Assembly (NCBI GenBank): GCA_950022655.1
Contig: OX465584.1
Span: 66,494,437-66,558,436 of the forward strand
Direction: 5' to 3'
Length of the DNA stretch: 64,000 nucleotides
Source: Alentia gelatinosa
Taxonomy: Eukaryota > Annelida > Polychaeta > Phyllodocida > Polynoidae
In this document: positions 10,448-20,839 of the stretch, piece after piece
How positions within the stretch are numbered: the stretch's first letter is position 1
Layout: every line of letters begins with the position of its first letter
The notes under the pieces: model-generated
What the model saw: only the letters and a program-made list of their open reading frames with translations
Databases searched by the model: none
Told to the model about the DNA's origin: nothing
Translations under genes and position numbers: made by a program

Positions 10448-10632
10448 AATCCACATGGCCGATTTCTCACCCGATCAATTGTTCCTGGGCCCTTAAGAGG
10501 AAACTCACGTATTGTAATTCATTTAATTCTGATAACAATAGTTTAATAAATGACCATTTTCAAAGATTTGAGAAATTCTAGGGCATCCGATTGTCTTGCT
10601 ACGGAATCGGCTACCGTCGGTCCAGTGGAACA
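10448..10632 (+). mobile_element. MITE-like element Q, copy 1
   Basis: Matches 59043-59243 in inverse orientation, including GATCAATTGTTCCTGGGCCC, GATTTGAGAAATTCTAGGGC and GCTACCGTCGGTCCAGTGGA. The ends CCACATGGCCGA and TCGGTCCAGTGG are imperfect inverted repeats. Confidence 0.82.
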
Positions 10633-10759
10633 CGGTCTTTAAATAAACGATTTATAAAAAAAAATAAAAAAAGGTACATCCCCATGACGAGGCTCAACAA
10701 GCGTTTATGATCTTCAAAGTTTAATCCTGCAATAAATACAGGTGGATATATTTATTTCC

Positions 10760-10943
10760 CATTAGACAATTTTCTAGATGATTAATTCAAGCTGCTTCGA
10801 AACAGTTTAGTACCCAATTGCTTAATCTGACGATTTCTAGACGATTTCTAACCATTGATGGCTGAACATTGTGAAACGGTGCTAAAATTAAGAATCGTCG
10901 CCTATAATCGTCTAGTGTAAACGCAGTCTAGTGTAAACACCAC
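10760..10943 (-). mobile_element. element C, fragment
   Basis: Contains the C-family terminus ATAATCGTCTAGTGTAAACGC with a partial second copy of it right after, and subterminal atggctgaa and aagaatcgtcgcc words. The other end is decayed. Confidence 0.75.
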
Positions 10944-11091
10944 CCTTGCTATTTCGTACATGGGAGAGATACAGAAATCTGCCTTAGCATGGGGTAAAAT
11001 TTCCGAAGCCTATTCCTCAATTACGTGATCGAGTAACCAGGTAAAAACAAAACCGGAAATGATTGCCCAGGCCTGAAGTGGTTCACCCAAG

Positions 11092-11500
11092 TGTCTGGTG
11101 TAACGCGAAAATTGGTTTTCCTGCGAAAATCTTGTTTTATCGCCCACTAGTATATTGTGTACATGCGCGAACATGCGCCGTGTTGAAGTCCACGATAGGA
11201 GATTGAGAAATTCATCGCGCTCGATTCCCTAGATTGTCAGGATTTAGCGTAAAATCTGTAGTGCAATATGCCGAAATTAAGAACGTCATAATGAACGTAA
11301 TAACGTAATTTTGTGACATTTAAGAGCCTATTATAGGAGAAAAAAAACATATTTCCAACTAACTTCTATAGTGTAAAACTAGTACGTCCAATAGTCCGTG
11401 AAATCTGACCGGAAGAGCGTGTCCAGACGCATGCGCCTATTGAGTGGGTGATAAAACAAGATTTTCGCAGGGTAACCAATTTTCGCATCACACCGGAGAG
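11092..11500. mobile_element. inverted-repeat element with 58-bp arms
   Basis: The left arm (about 11093-11150) and right arm (about 11430-11490) are inverted copies. Shared words are GCGAAAATTGGTT, CTGCGAAAATCTTGTTTTAT and the outer TCTGGTGTAACGCG. The spacer is about 290 bp, with no recognised protein. Seen once. Confidence 0.8.
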
Positions 11501-11706
11501 AGGCTGAGGACGAGCGTAACCATTACTTAAAAATACCCCTTCCAAATGATGATTACCTGGCAGCTTCATCAAAGAGCCCCACATAATGAGGTAATCAATG
11601 ACGGGAACTGCGCTGGTCTCTGCCACTGAGTCATCAGGTTTTAAACCAGTCACACCAGTAACCAGCCTGCTGGCCGCTGATTGGTCGACGGCGTGGGAGG
11701 GCGGCA

Positions 11707-12196
11707 CTCTCCTCCCAGATCTTTTGTGGCGCTAGCGCTTGCTTATCTCTGCCTCAACCCGATGCTGGTTCCCTGGGTATCCGCTAATGACAGGCAGAAC
11801 CAGCTCAAATGTCAGATTCTGAACAAGGTAACGGTGAAAGGTTATGAAACTCAAACGACTCATATATTATGAGTTGTGAAAGGTAGGAATTGTTAAATGG
11901 GCTTCAAAGACAATCAAACTGTTTCTTATTCAGCTTAGAAAAACGTTATACAAGGTTAAGGAGACTGACTCTTTGATTGTGCACATTTGTCATGCTGACA
12001 AAACAAATAATTGACCATATGAATACGAACATCTCTATATACAAGTAGAGCACAAAATGCTGCCCAAAGCGCTAAGAATTAAGGATATCTAAAAAGCTAG
12101 CGGATGGGTCAGATTTTGTCCCAACCAGGCAGGTTCGTGCAGAGATATACAAGCGACTGCAGGAAGTAAAGCCAGGATTTCTGCTAGGAGAGTGTG
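11707..12196 (+). mobile_element. MITE-like element K, copy 1
   Basis: The left end CACTCTCCTCCCAGATC and right end GATTTCTGCTAGGAGAGTG are inverted repeats. It contains GTGGCGCTAGCGCTTGCTTA, TCTCTGCCTCAACCC and CAGGCAGGTTCGTGCAGAGA, all shared with 43803-44740 and 59546-60512. The right terminus runs directly into a satellite built from itself. Confidence 0.82.
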
Positions 12197-12428
12197 TAGT
12201 AGAGTGCAGGATATCGGCTAGGAGAGTGTGTAGTAGAGCACAGGATCTCTGCTAGGAGAGTGTGTAGTAGAGTGCAGGATATCTGCTAGGAGAGTGTGTA
12301 GTAGAGCGCAGGATCTCTGCTAGGAGAGTGTGTAGTAGAGTGCAGGATCTCTGCTAGGAGAGTGTGCAGTAGAGTGCAGGATCTCTGCTAGGAGAGTGTG
12401 TAGTAGAGCGCAGGATCTCTGCTAGGAG
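12178..12428 (+). repeat. 34-bp minisatellite grown from a K terminus, about 7 copies
   Basis: The unit is AGGATCTCTGCTAGGAGAGT plus GTGTAGTAGAGTGC. Starts at 12181 and 12215 confirm the 34-bp spacing. Each unit contains a K terminal inverted repeat (ATCTCTGCTAGGAGAGTG). Confidence 0.93.
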
Positions 12429-12506
12429 CGTTGGAGGGTGGGAAGGTGGGGATGGGAGTGCAGGTGGGTGGGCGGGAGGGCGGGAGGGTGGGGCGGGCGG
12501 GCGCTC
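12429..12506 (+). repeat. G-run tract with quadruplex potential
   Basis: Many runs of three or more G with short loops (gggtgggaaggtgggg, gggcgggagggcgggagggt) lie on the plus strand. Quadruplex formation is inferred from composition. Confidence 0.7.
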
Positions 12507-12559
12507 AAAACTTCACTGTTAGATGAAGCCACTGAAGACCCAAGACAAGATAATCAACC

Positions 12560-12870
12560 ACTTGAAGCCTGATTCTATTGGCGCGCTACTTGACGCGATT
12601 CTTGTGACTTTGAGGCGGTGTGTGGCGACTGATTAACGATGTTCTCGTAGAGGCAGTTTACTCCTTTGGTGCAGATTGAGTGAGTGGAAGCACCCTCCGC
12701 CCGCCCCGCCCCGCCCCGGACAGGAGGTCTTAAAGAGAACCACGAGTTGTGTGTTAGTGAGAAGGACGGAGCGGTCACACAGACACTGTGATAAAGTCTC
12801 CTCCGAGTTACAGCCGTCCGGAGATCGTGGCTCATTTAGTTACAGAGATAAAATATTAGCAGTGTGAAGA
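12560..12870. promoter_or_regulatory. GC-box, CpG-rich promoter-like segment
   Basis: Overlapping Sp1-type boxes (CCGCCCCGCCCCGCCCC) lie near 12701-12718, with an inverted CCAAT (ATTGG) near 12577 and several CpGs around. No TATA box and no convincing start codon or splice donor was found, so promoter activity is tentative. Confidence 0.3.
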
Positions 12871-12967
12871 GATTTTTTATATGTTTATAAGATTTGTATT
12901 TGTTTCAGTGTAGTTACATTGGTCTTCCAACAAACGTTGATCGGTTTCTGTTATATATGTATATAGA

Positions 12968-13028
<61 letters not shown>

Positions 13029-13330
13029 TATATGGACCGCAGTGAATAATTGTGATTATATCATTGGTTGTAATTTATATTTATATAAACGTGGTTATAT
13101 AATAGTATTTGTATTATAGAGGAAAATTATGTAGTGAGGGTGATGTTTTTGTCCCAGGCTGACGTTTTCGTCCCAGGCTGACCACGTGATATAAAGAGCA
13201 CCGGGACGAAAACATAGTGGCACGGAGTTACTCGATAAGGGTGGCCATTTTTCTTGGGGCTATCATGGATAAAGAAATAACCATTTTTTTCGATATTTGA
13301 AGGTATATAGGAATAGGGAAACCAAGCACC
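12871..13330. repeat. TA microsatellite and AT-rich flank
   Basis: An uninterrupted TA run lies at about 12969-13024. Further right, CACGTGATATAAAG near 13185 combines an E-box with a TATA-like word, but no transcript features follow. Confidence 0.7.
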
Positions 13331-13437
13331 GGTGAGCAAAAGCCAAAGTTACTCGGTGAGGACTGGTAAAATTACTGACGCCTTGGGCAGTAATTTTTCC
13401 TGTCCTCACCTCGTAACGTTGAACTTTCGCTCATCAG
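13331..13437. repeat. hairpin H4
   Basis: The arms are GTGAGCAAAAGCCAAAGTTA and its diverged complement taacgttgaactttcgctcat, with inner GTGAGGACTGGTAAAATTAC / GTAATTTTTCCTGTCCTCAC. The loop is about 10 bp. The right flank (gaacgtagtttccctctatt) recurs near 50000. Confidence 0.8.
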
Positions 13438-13556
13438 AACGTAGTTTCCCTCTATTCGTCATGAGGTGGTGCCACATTGCGTACTGTGACATCATCAGCG
13501 ATCTGATGATGTCTCCCATGTTACTGCTCAAAGTCGTCAGGCGGCGCAAGATGCCA

Positions 13557-14201
13557 GGGGCCTGTTTCATAAATTTCGAACGATCATCTAAAAGATTGTA
13601 TAATGATCGTAGGGCTGATATCGTTGCATAAATGGGTTTGGTCGTACACGTACGACCTTTATACGATACGATCAAATGAGAATGACATATATCGTTACAC
13701 AAACATTGACCTACATCATGCAAATGGTCTTATATCATCCAAAATCGTCCTAACGTACGACACCTCTAGAGGGTGTCCTGGGCCTCGATTCATGTATTCA
13801 TTTCATTCATTCAGATCTAAAATTGAAATAAAGCTTTATTAACGTTAAGATACACAACTTTAACAAAAAATCCTTACTAAAATTGACTGAAATAGCTAAG
13901 GCCCAAATTTGTGCTGTGGGTTGAATACCAGGAGACTCATTGTTAAGACTGGAACCTAATAGGTCAAAAGCACTATGTATGGATGGGAGAGGGGGGTGGG
14001 GCTGCATATAGCTGCCACATAGTAGATCTATGATCCTTAAGATGTATGTCAAAGATACAATAATTTGTACGAACGATTCATGTGTTTCCCTACGATCAGC
14101 TTTATGTAACCAAATTGGACGACCATCATCCACGAGGTCGTACATCGTTGGATAGATCTTATCTTACAATGGTCGTATCGTTTTATGAAACAGGGCCCCG
14201 A
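13557..14201. mobile_element. MITE-like element P
   Basis: The ends GGGGCCTGTTTCATAAA and TTTATGAAACAGGGCCCC are inverted repeats. The subterminal regions also mirror each other (TCGTA-rich words and atgatcgtaggg). A minus-strand frame of 112 residues inside has no recognisable domain and starts within the element end, so it is not called as a gene. Confidence 0.8.
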
Positions 14202-14452
14202 ATGGCCGGCCAGAATCGTCTGGTGTAAGGTACTCTTGCCTCCCTCGTTTGTATGTAATTTAATTTGATGAAAATGGTTTAGTCTGAAGACGGAACCGGG
14301 CTCTGACAGGCCATTATGTACAGGATCTCATACGTGGTGGGGAGTGATGTATCGACTGTGGTAATGGCGATAGTTTGTACAGTAACACAATTACATTTTT
14401 CCATTATGGCATATTCCCTTACAGCGTTACAAAACAACCGTAAGACTTAGAC

Positions 14453-14517
<65 letters not shown>

Positions 14518-14911
14518 CATATATACGTTATATATGTGTTAGATGCTCTCTAGAATCCTTCCCCATTTTTAAAATCTACCACTCTTATTTTCAACCAGAC
14601 TTATCATCAATCTTACAGTCATATTTTTCAGTTTTTAAAAATCATTTGAATCGGACAATCCATGTGAAGAAATCGAATTCACTTTTATGGAACAGTTTTT
14701 GTCGCTGGATATAAGATTTGACAGAGAAATTCCTCACTCCACTTTTGTTGAGTAATTGTATTTTTTATCTAAATTGGACACGAGAACTTAACCCATCAGG
14801 ACTTTTGCTGAGTACGTTCATTGTATGAATGACTATTTTCTTAGTGTAGTATTCCATATGTTGTAAAGCAGTTGCGCAAAGAGAGGTAATTTCAGGCGCA
14901 TGTCAAGATTG
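14202..14911. repeat. TA microsatellite and unassigned AT-rich flank
   Basis: An interrupted TA run spans about 14453-14528. The remainder shows no gene or repeat family. Confidence 0.7.
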
Positions 14912-15184
14912 AGGCCTGGCGTCCATCTACTACGATAAAAACTTAGACCTACCGATATAAAAAGCAAATCGGAGACATATCGAGAAGGTACAAAATAGTA
15001 GACATGTATCTAGACATACCAATCCACCATGCATTGTATGGGGATTTTATCGGTGTCTAATCGTAGAAACGCAGTCAACTGCCCCGATATTAGGTGACCT
15101 TCCGACGCGATTTTGATTTTTTTATCGGAAGGTGCATCGTAGTCCATATAGGAGCTGTATCATAGTAGGTGTACACCGGGCCTT
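14912..15184 (+). mobile_element. MITE-like element D, copy 2
   Basis: Colinear with copy 1 at 2331-2616. The ends are AGGCCTGGCGTCCATCTACT and GTAGGTGTACACCGGGCCTT. Confidence 0.85.
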
Positions 15185-15359
15185 ACACTAAAATTTACAC
15201 ATTTTCATCATGTTCATCGTAATGAATTCTAGGTGGTAGAAAAAACTCATTTCTTTATGAGTTAGATTCAGTGACAATTATTAACCAAATGTTCTTCGGG
15301 GCAATTCATCATATTTTCAATTGTCTTCACTATAGATCTAGATACTATTCACTATGATA

Positions 15360-15640
15360 TTGGGGAAGGAGCAGGGAGCCAGTGTCTCAGTGTCTTAGAG
15401 GTATGACAAGCTGACCATGACCAATCACTCAAGACTGAAATACCTCCAGACCTTTTTGTGCTTTATATGTTTGGATCATAGACCCAGTCAGTTGTTGAAA
15501 TGGCAAGTTGACTGGAGGCAAGTGGCTTACAGAAAATGATCCATAGACTGAATATATCCAAAGCCTTTGTTGTTATCTATTTATAATGCCATGCTCATTC
15601 ATCAATGATGAACATACCATTTGCTGCTGGTTTTCATAAT
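15360..15640 (+). repeat. dispersed repeat U, copy 1
   Basis: Shares CTGACCATGACCAATCACTC, GCAAGTTGACTGG and TCATTCATCAATGATGAACA with 41813-42065, and in inverse orientation with 30183-30575 and 30908-31106. SINE-like in size, but no A/B box or tail was recognised. Confidence 0.8.
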
Positions 15641-15797
15641 CATGAAAATAAGAGAAAAAATTACTATAGATAGACAAAGTAATACAGTGGAATATTCATG
15701 TCCTTTTTAAAGGTTACAGTCAACCTTTAGCACAGAGTGTGGCAGAATATAACAGACTGTATCAGACTTTCGAACAACTGCATACATGTAGAAACTA

Positions 15798-16115
15798 AGC
15801 CTAAAGGCCAATGCCCATCTACCGAAGATTTATGTACCTTTGTCAGCAACAAACGGGCGGTAATTTGTGTCAGCCAAGGCATCCTAATGGAGTCGGCCGT
15901 AGTCTGTAGATGTGGGACAGCTAAGCAAGGGTGAGCCACCGATTAGTGAACCACCTCCTTCAGATGTCCTTTTGTCGCCGACAAGTTGTGGTTTCCATGT
16001 TCCAAAATCGGTAAGTGGAGACTGATTTGCTTAGGACTAATACCCCTCTTCTCGATGTCCGATGGTCGAGTGAAGGGCTACGTGATTTGCCTGCGACAAG
16101 TTCACTGACTCCTAT
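15798..16115 (-). mobile_element. element A, copy 4 (right end lost)
   Basis: Starts TAAAGGCCAATGCCCATCTA and follows the family to gcgacaagttcactgactcc. The terminal inverted repeat is then replaced by unrelated sequence. Confidence 0.88.
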
Positions 16116-16186
16116 GGATCATAGGCTTTAAAGTCTATAGGTTCTATAGTTTAGTCAACTATACTGTGGTGTATCTGTTGATCTCA

Positions 16187-16750
16187 CAGTAAGCTAAATG
16201 TAGGCAAATAGTAAGAAAACAGTAAGCTAAAAGTAGGCTAATAGTAAGAAAACAGTAAGCTAAAAGTAGGCATATAGTAAGGGAACAGTAAGCTAAAAGT
16301 AGGCATATAGTAAGGGAACAGTAAGCTAAAGGTAGGCAAATAGTAAGAAAACAGTAAGCTAAAAGTAGGCATATAGTAAGGGAACAGTAAGCTAAAAGTA
16401 GGCTAATAGTAAGAGAGCAGTAAGCTAAAAGTAGGCAAATAGGAGGAGAACAGTAAGCTAAAAGTAGGCAAATAGTAAGAAAACAGTAGGAACAGTAAGC
16501 TAAAAGTAGGCATATAGTAAGGGAACAGTAAGCTAAAAGTAGGCAAATAGTAAGTGAACAGTAAGCTAAAAGTAGGCAAATAGTAAGTGAACAGTAAGCT
16601 GAAAGTAGGCAAATAATAAGAAAACAGTATGCTCAAAGTAGGCAAATAGTAAGTGAACAGTAAGCTAAAGAGAAGGCAAATGGTAAGAAAACAGTAATCT
16701 AAAGGTAGGCAGATAGTAAGAAAACACTAAGCTAAAAATAAGCAAACAGT
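16187..16750. repeat. 33-bp minisatellite, about 17 copies
   Basis: The unit is AGTAAGCTAAAAGTAGGCAA plus ATAGTAAGAAAAC. The period is 11 codons, so the minus strand stays open as a hydrophobic LLFTYYLPTFS repeat. Some units lose or repeat half. Not a gene. Confidence 0.93.
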
Positions 16751-16959
16751 TGAAGAACAATAAGCGAGCTGTGGGCGAAGAGTAGGTGAAAAGAAAGCGA
16801 ACTGTAGGAGAAAAGTACCCTGTAGCAGTAAAATAACAGTATATAAGGAGCATTGATCGGGCGATAACCCACCGCGCTCTAAAGTAGCGGTGAGTAGAGA
16901 CCGGGTGGAGTGACACCCACCTGTGCCACACATACCAGCAGAGGGCTGGTTAAAAAGAA

Positions 16960-17075
16960 GTACACGCTCCTCGCCCACCTCGGTCCGCCGGTCGCCCCCG
17001 CATGCAGCTGGCTGTAACCGGCTGCGGGCGGCGTGTATAAAGGAGCGGGCGCGCGTGGTCGCGTCAGTAACTCAC
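16960..17075 (+). promoter_or_regulatory. TATA and initiator core promoter
   Basis: TATAAA at 17036-17041 lies 30 bp before the A (17066) of an initiator-like TCAGT (17064-17068). This is the canonical animal spacing. The surrounding 100 bp is CpG-rich (ccgcatgcagctgg, ggctgcgggcgg). The predicted start is near 17066, reading right. Confidence 0.6.
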
Positions 17076-17179
17076 TTAGCGCAGGCACTCTGCACCGCTC
17101 GACCACCAGGACGTGCCGCGCCGCCGGCGTCACACCCAATCAGACACCGGCCAGTCTCCCCCGACACCGTCACGGCGAG

Positions 17180-17560
17180 CAGTGAGCTGAGCAGGTCCGA
17201 GCACCTCAGAGCAGGTCCGAGCACCTCAGAGCAGGTCCGAGCACCTCAGAGCAGGTCCGAGCACCTCAGAGCAGGTCCGAGCAACTCGCAGCAACTCCCA
17301 GCAGCTACCAGCAACTCAGAGCAGCTCCGAGCAGGTACCAGCAACTCCGAGCAGGTACCAGCATCTCACAGCAGTTCTGAACACCTCCGAGCAGGTCCGA
17401 GCAGCTCCCAGCAGCTCCCAGCAACTCAGAGAAGCTCAGAGCAGGTACCAGCAGCTCCCAGCAACTCAGAGCACCTCCGAGCAACTCCGAGCAGGTCCGA
17501 GCAGGTCCGAGCAACTCTAAGCAGCTCCGAGCAGGTTCCAGCAACTCCGAGCAGCTACCA
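17180..17560 (+). repeat. 10-bp / 20-bp minisatellite
   Basis: The basic unit is AGCAGCTCCG, with doubled forms such as GAGCAGGTCCGAGCACCTCA. Ten-base spacing cycles through three frames and keeps both strands largely stop-free. The 213-residue plus-strand frame from 16923 starts at GTG and upstream of the predicted transcription start, so it is not called. Confidence 0.92.
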
Positions 17561-18010
17561 GTAAACACAGCAGGGCTCTGTCCCCACACACAGTACTGTA
17601 TACACAGGAGTCAATGAAGTGAGCAGCTCTGAGCAGCTCCGAGCAGCTCCGAGCAGGTACCAGAGAGAAAAGCGGGGCTCTGTCCCCACGCGCAGTACTC
17701 TCGACACAGGAGTCAGAGAAGTGAGCAGTTCCAAGCAGCTCCGAGCAGCTCCGAGCAGGTCTGAGCAGCTCCGAGCAGCTCTGAGCAGGTACCAGTGAGA
17801 AAAGCGGGGCTCTGTCCCCACGCGCAGTACTCTCGACACAGGAGTCAGAGAAGTGAGCAGCTCCGAGCAGCTCCGAGCAGCTCCAAGCAGCTCCGAGTAG
17901 GTACAAGCAGGTACAAGCAGGTACCAGTAAACACAGCGAGGCTCAATCTCCACGCACAAGTGACTGGAGTCAGTGAGGTGAGCAGCTCCGAGCAGCCCCG
18001 AGCAGCTCAG
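17561..18010 (+). repeat. composite repeat of about 130 bp, 3-4 copies
   Basis: Each unit has GGGCTCTGTCCCCACGCGCA, CAGGAGTCAGAGAAGTGAGC and several AGCAGCTCCG decamers. The higher-order unit therefore contains the 10-bp repeat. Confidence 0.88.
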
Positions 18011-18293
18011 TTGAGGTTAGAGCGGCGAGGCGGGCATGAGGCTTCCCCCTGAACCACTGATCATCCCCAGTGATTACCACCACTACTACTACTATTATTA
18101 TTCCCAGCATGGTATCGGGCTGTGACTTTGATCCTGAATGCAGACAGGAACACACGGGAGACACTTAACAACTCTCCCCGCGACGACCAGCAGCTCACAG
18201 TTCAGCGGGAGACGAGGAACTGGAGTCTACAGAACCCAGAGGAGGATCAGGTACAGCGCAAACCGGAGAGAGAGACCGAAGTCCGGAGAGAAG

Positions 18294-18964
18294 AACTCTA
18301 ACCCAGAGAGTATTACTACAACCCGGAAAGAATAACTACAGTCCTGAAAGAATAACTAAAGCCTGGAAAGAATAACTACAGCCCGGAAAGAATAACTACA
18401 GCCTGGGAAGAATAACTACAGCCCGCAAAGAATAACTACAGCCCGCAAAGAATAACTACAACCCAGAAAGAATAACTACAGCCTGGGACGAATAACTACA
18501 GCCCGCAAAGAATAACTAGAGCCCGCAAAGAATAATTACAGCCCGGAAAGAATAGCTACAGCCCGGAAAGAGTCATTGAAGCCCCAGGACATTATATCCT
18601 ACCCAGAGAAAAATGTTATAGACCGGAGACAATAGCTACAGGCCAGGTAGAATAGCTATAGCCAAGAGACAATAACTATAGCCTGGAGAGAAACACTATA
18701 GGATAAAGACAATAGCTATAGCCCAGGGAGAATAACTACAACCCATAGACAAAAACTATAGGCCGTAGAGAAACTCTATAGCCCAGAGACAATAGCTATA
18801 GCCACGGGAGTAAAGCTACGGCTCAGAGACAAGAACTATAGGCCGTAGAGAAACTCTATAGCCCTGAGACAATAGCTATAGCCCAGAGAGAAAAACTACA
18901 GCCCAGAGACAATAGCTATAGCCCAGGGAGAAAAGCTACAGTCAAGAGGGAGGAACTCTAGGTT
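18294..18964 (+). repeat. 20-bp minisatellite, about 33 copies
   Basis: The unit is GAATAACTACAGCCCGGAAA, drifting rightwards to GACAATAGCTATAGCCCAGA. Spacing is exactly 20 bp over long stretches. Confidence 0.94.
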
Positions 18965-19214
18965 GGAGAGTGAAGGTGGACTGTGAGACGTGGTCAGGTC
19001 GCACCCCGAGGCGCACGGACTTTGCCGTCTACTTCTCGTACCGGAGGAGGTAGAGACGCCAGTCCCGCTCACACACTCTACACGCCTCACACAGGAGGAG
19101 GCAGTTCTCACAGCACCAACGCCAACACAGGTCTACCCGTGGGAATCTGGGCCTGTATTTTCCCACGCCCGACACGGTCACTGACACGGCCACCGACCCG
19201 GATTCCGCTACCGA

Positions 19215-19229
19215 CACCGTGGTAAGTAC
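19215..19229 (+). promoter_or_regulatory. candidate 5' splice donor
   Basis: ACCGTGG followed by GTAAGTA fits the metazoan donor consensus closely. The intron would start at 19222 and is followed by a C-rich tract. Confidence 0.5.
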
Positions 19230-19595
19230 CCCCCCCCCCTCCCCGCCTCCCCCCGGACGTCACAGGGCCCCCTCGTCCTACCCCCGTTCACCTTCATAGT
19301 CATCCGTATCTTACCACCTATACTTCTATTTCAGGACTAGGCAGTCTGCCAGGAGGTAGTGAGATTGTACATTTCATATAGATTTTTTTTTAAATCGTAT
19401 TTGTAAAGTGAGAATATATGATATTCCCGATTCCCTGTCCTTGTTCTCTCTCGGAAGCTTTTTCGTTTTTTTATGGGTTTATTTGGTAACCGTATTGGTC
19501 AGATCTCCATATGGTGCATTTGTAGCTCTAACTTTGAGTGTTCCCATGTGTTTAGGAAGTACCAGTCGCTGAACAGATTTTATATCAAACTTATG
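19230..19595. other. C-rich then AT-rich spacer (possible intron start)
   Basis: A C-run lies at 19230-19256. No other feature was recognised. Confidence 0.4.
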
Positions 19596-19736
19596 ATAGA
19601 CAATAATCGACGGTTTTGTGGACGGGCAGTCGTAAACCACGAGCGGTTGACGCGTAGTAATACACGAGCGTTAAGAGCTGGACCCAGCGGGTTCTAGGAT
19701 TTAGTGAGTGCATTACTATACGGAAACTGGGTAAAT

Positions 19737-19847
19737 GTGGCTGTACGTGATAGATACGCGGCAAAATTGATGATAATATGAACCGATGACAGGGGCAGAG
19801 TTTCGTTTTATCGTCAATTTTACCAAGTATTTTTCACGTACAGCAAC
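19737..19847. repeat. inverted repeat inside the H6/H7 insert
   Basis: The arms at 19740-19775 and 19808-19843 share GCTGTACGTGA and GCAAAATTGATGATAA, and are inverted. Confidence 0.85.
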
Positions 19848-19963
19848 AGTATACCTGTTTTCGTATTATTATATACCTTAAAATATTCAACTTTTAAATT
19901 TGCTTTCGGGCGAATTTTTTTATTTCGCCGCCGTACTTGCCCCGTATGTCACATACATACCCC

Positions 19964-19985
19964 GTACGTCACCTAGGTGACGTAC
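19964..19985. repeat. 22-bp perfect palindrome
   Basis: GTACGTCACCT followed by its exact reverse complement AGGTGACGTAC. Two CRE-like half sites face each other. Confidence 0.95.
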
Positions 19986-19991
19986 AGATTT

Positions 19992-20115
19992 AAATACGAC
20001 ATGGATAGTAGCGGGCCGTATGTGTAGGATATACTACCACAGGTATATGATGATAAATACGACATGGGTAGGAGCGGGCCGTATGTGTAGGATATACTAT
20101 CACTGGTATATAATA
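19992..20115 (+). repeat. 62-bp tandem duplication
   Basis: AAATACGACATGG starts at 19992 and again at 20054. Both units contain GCGGGCCGTATGTGTAGGAT. Confidence 0.92.
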
Positions 20116-20187
20116 ATCAACGTCAACCTCGAGTGGTTTACAGAGCCGCCTGTCCACAAAACCATCGTTTGTCTGGCCATTAAACCA

Positions 20188-20833
20188 TATATACACAATA
20201 TTGACTGGTTTTAGATACAAGCGGCCGTATGCTCCGATGAGTTGAGGCGCAGTAATATCCGAATGCATGCGAGGATATTGCCTAGAGTCAATTCCGAGGA
20301 GCATACAACCGCTTTAATCTGAAACCAGTCTATATTGTATTTATTATCAACCTTTGCTGGGCAAGTGGCATGTCAATATCAGTTCATTTAAGTTATGCAC
20401 TATTTTCCCGTACGCACTATTTTTCCGTATGCTCCACCAAGAGCATACAACATATCCGTATGCGCCGGGTATGTCCATACAAACTCCTTATTTATTACCC
20501 ACCTAATACAAAGTGTCCATAGAAAAAACATAGGGAGTTTGTATGGACAGACCCGGCGCATACGGATATGTTGTATGCTCCGGGTGGCGCATACGGAAAA
20601 ATAGTGCGGACGGAAAAATAGTGCAAAACTAAAATGAACTAATATCGGTATGCCACTTGTCAGGAAAAGGTGGATAATAAATACAATATAGACTGGCTTC
20701 AGATAAAAGCGGTTGTATGCTCCTCGGAGTTGATGCTGCGCAACATCCTCGCATACGCTCGGATATTACTACGCGTCAACTCCTCAGAGCATACGGCCGC
20801 TTGTATCTAAGACCAGTCAATATTGTGTATATA
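20188..20833. mobile_element. 646-bp palindrome whose arms contain palindromes
   Basis: The arms (20188-20487 and 20534-20833) are inverted copies around a 46-bp loop. Each arm contains an H-type foldback (H8 at 20190-20346, H10 at 20675-20833), so H8 is the reverse complement of H10. Inner arm words are CACTATTTTTCCGTATG and GAGCATACAACATATCCGTA. The loop holds CCACCTAATACAAAGTGTCC, the S-unit core found in arrays elsewhere. Confidence 0.93.
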
Positions 20834-20839
20834 TTTTCT

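Larger units (their letters stand above)
17066..19221 (+). other. candidate repetitive, probably non-coding first exon
   Basis: The interval begins at the predicted start and ends at a strong donor (CACCGTGG with GTAAGT from 19222). It consists mainly of a 10-bp array, a composite array and a 20-bp array. The first ATG after the start (about 17613) is followed at once by a stop. The longest ATG frame is 65 residues (18138-18335) and partly inside the satellite. It could be a long 5' leader or a non-coding RNA. An alternative donor, GAGGTGAGC near 17978, would make it shorter. RNA evidence is needed to decide. Confidence 0.35.
19596..20172. mobile_element. foldback H6/H7 split by an insert
   Basis: The left half (19596-19670) and right half (20119-20172) match the intact H11 at 26667-26830, namely ATCGACGGTTTTGTGG..GTTGACGCGTAGTAATACAC and CGTCAACCTCGAGTGGTTTA. 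About 450 bp is inserted between them. Confidence 0.8.

Noticed and set aside
13185..13200. CACGTGATATAAAG as a promoter
   Set aside because: No initiator, start codon or splice donor follows at suitable spacing. A TATA-like word is expected by chance in such AT-rich sequence.
13807..14145. 112-residue minus-strand frame inside element P as a transposase remnant
   Set aside because: It begins within the terminal inverted repeat, and no catalytic or DNA-binding motif was recognisable.
16923..17564. 213-residue plus-strand frame rich in Ser, Glu and Arg
   Set aside because: It starts at GTG, upstream of the predicted transcription start, and most of it translates the 10-bp satellite.
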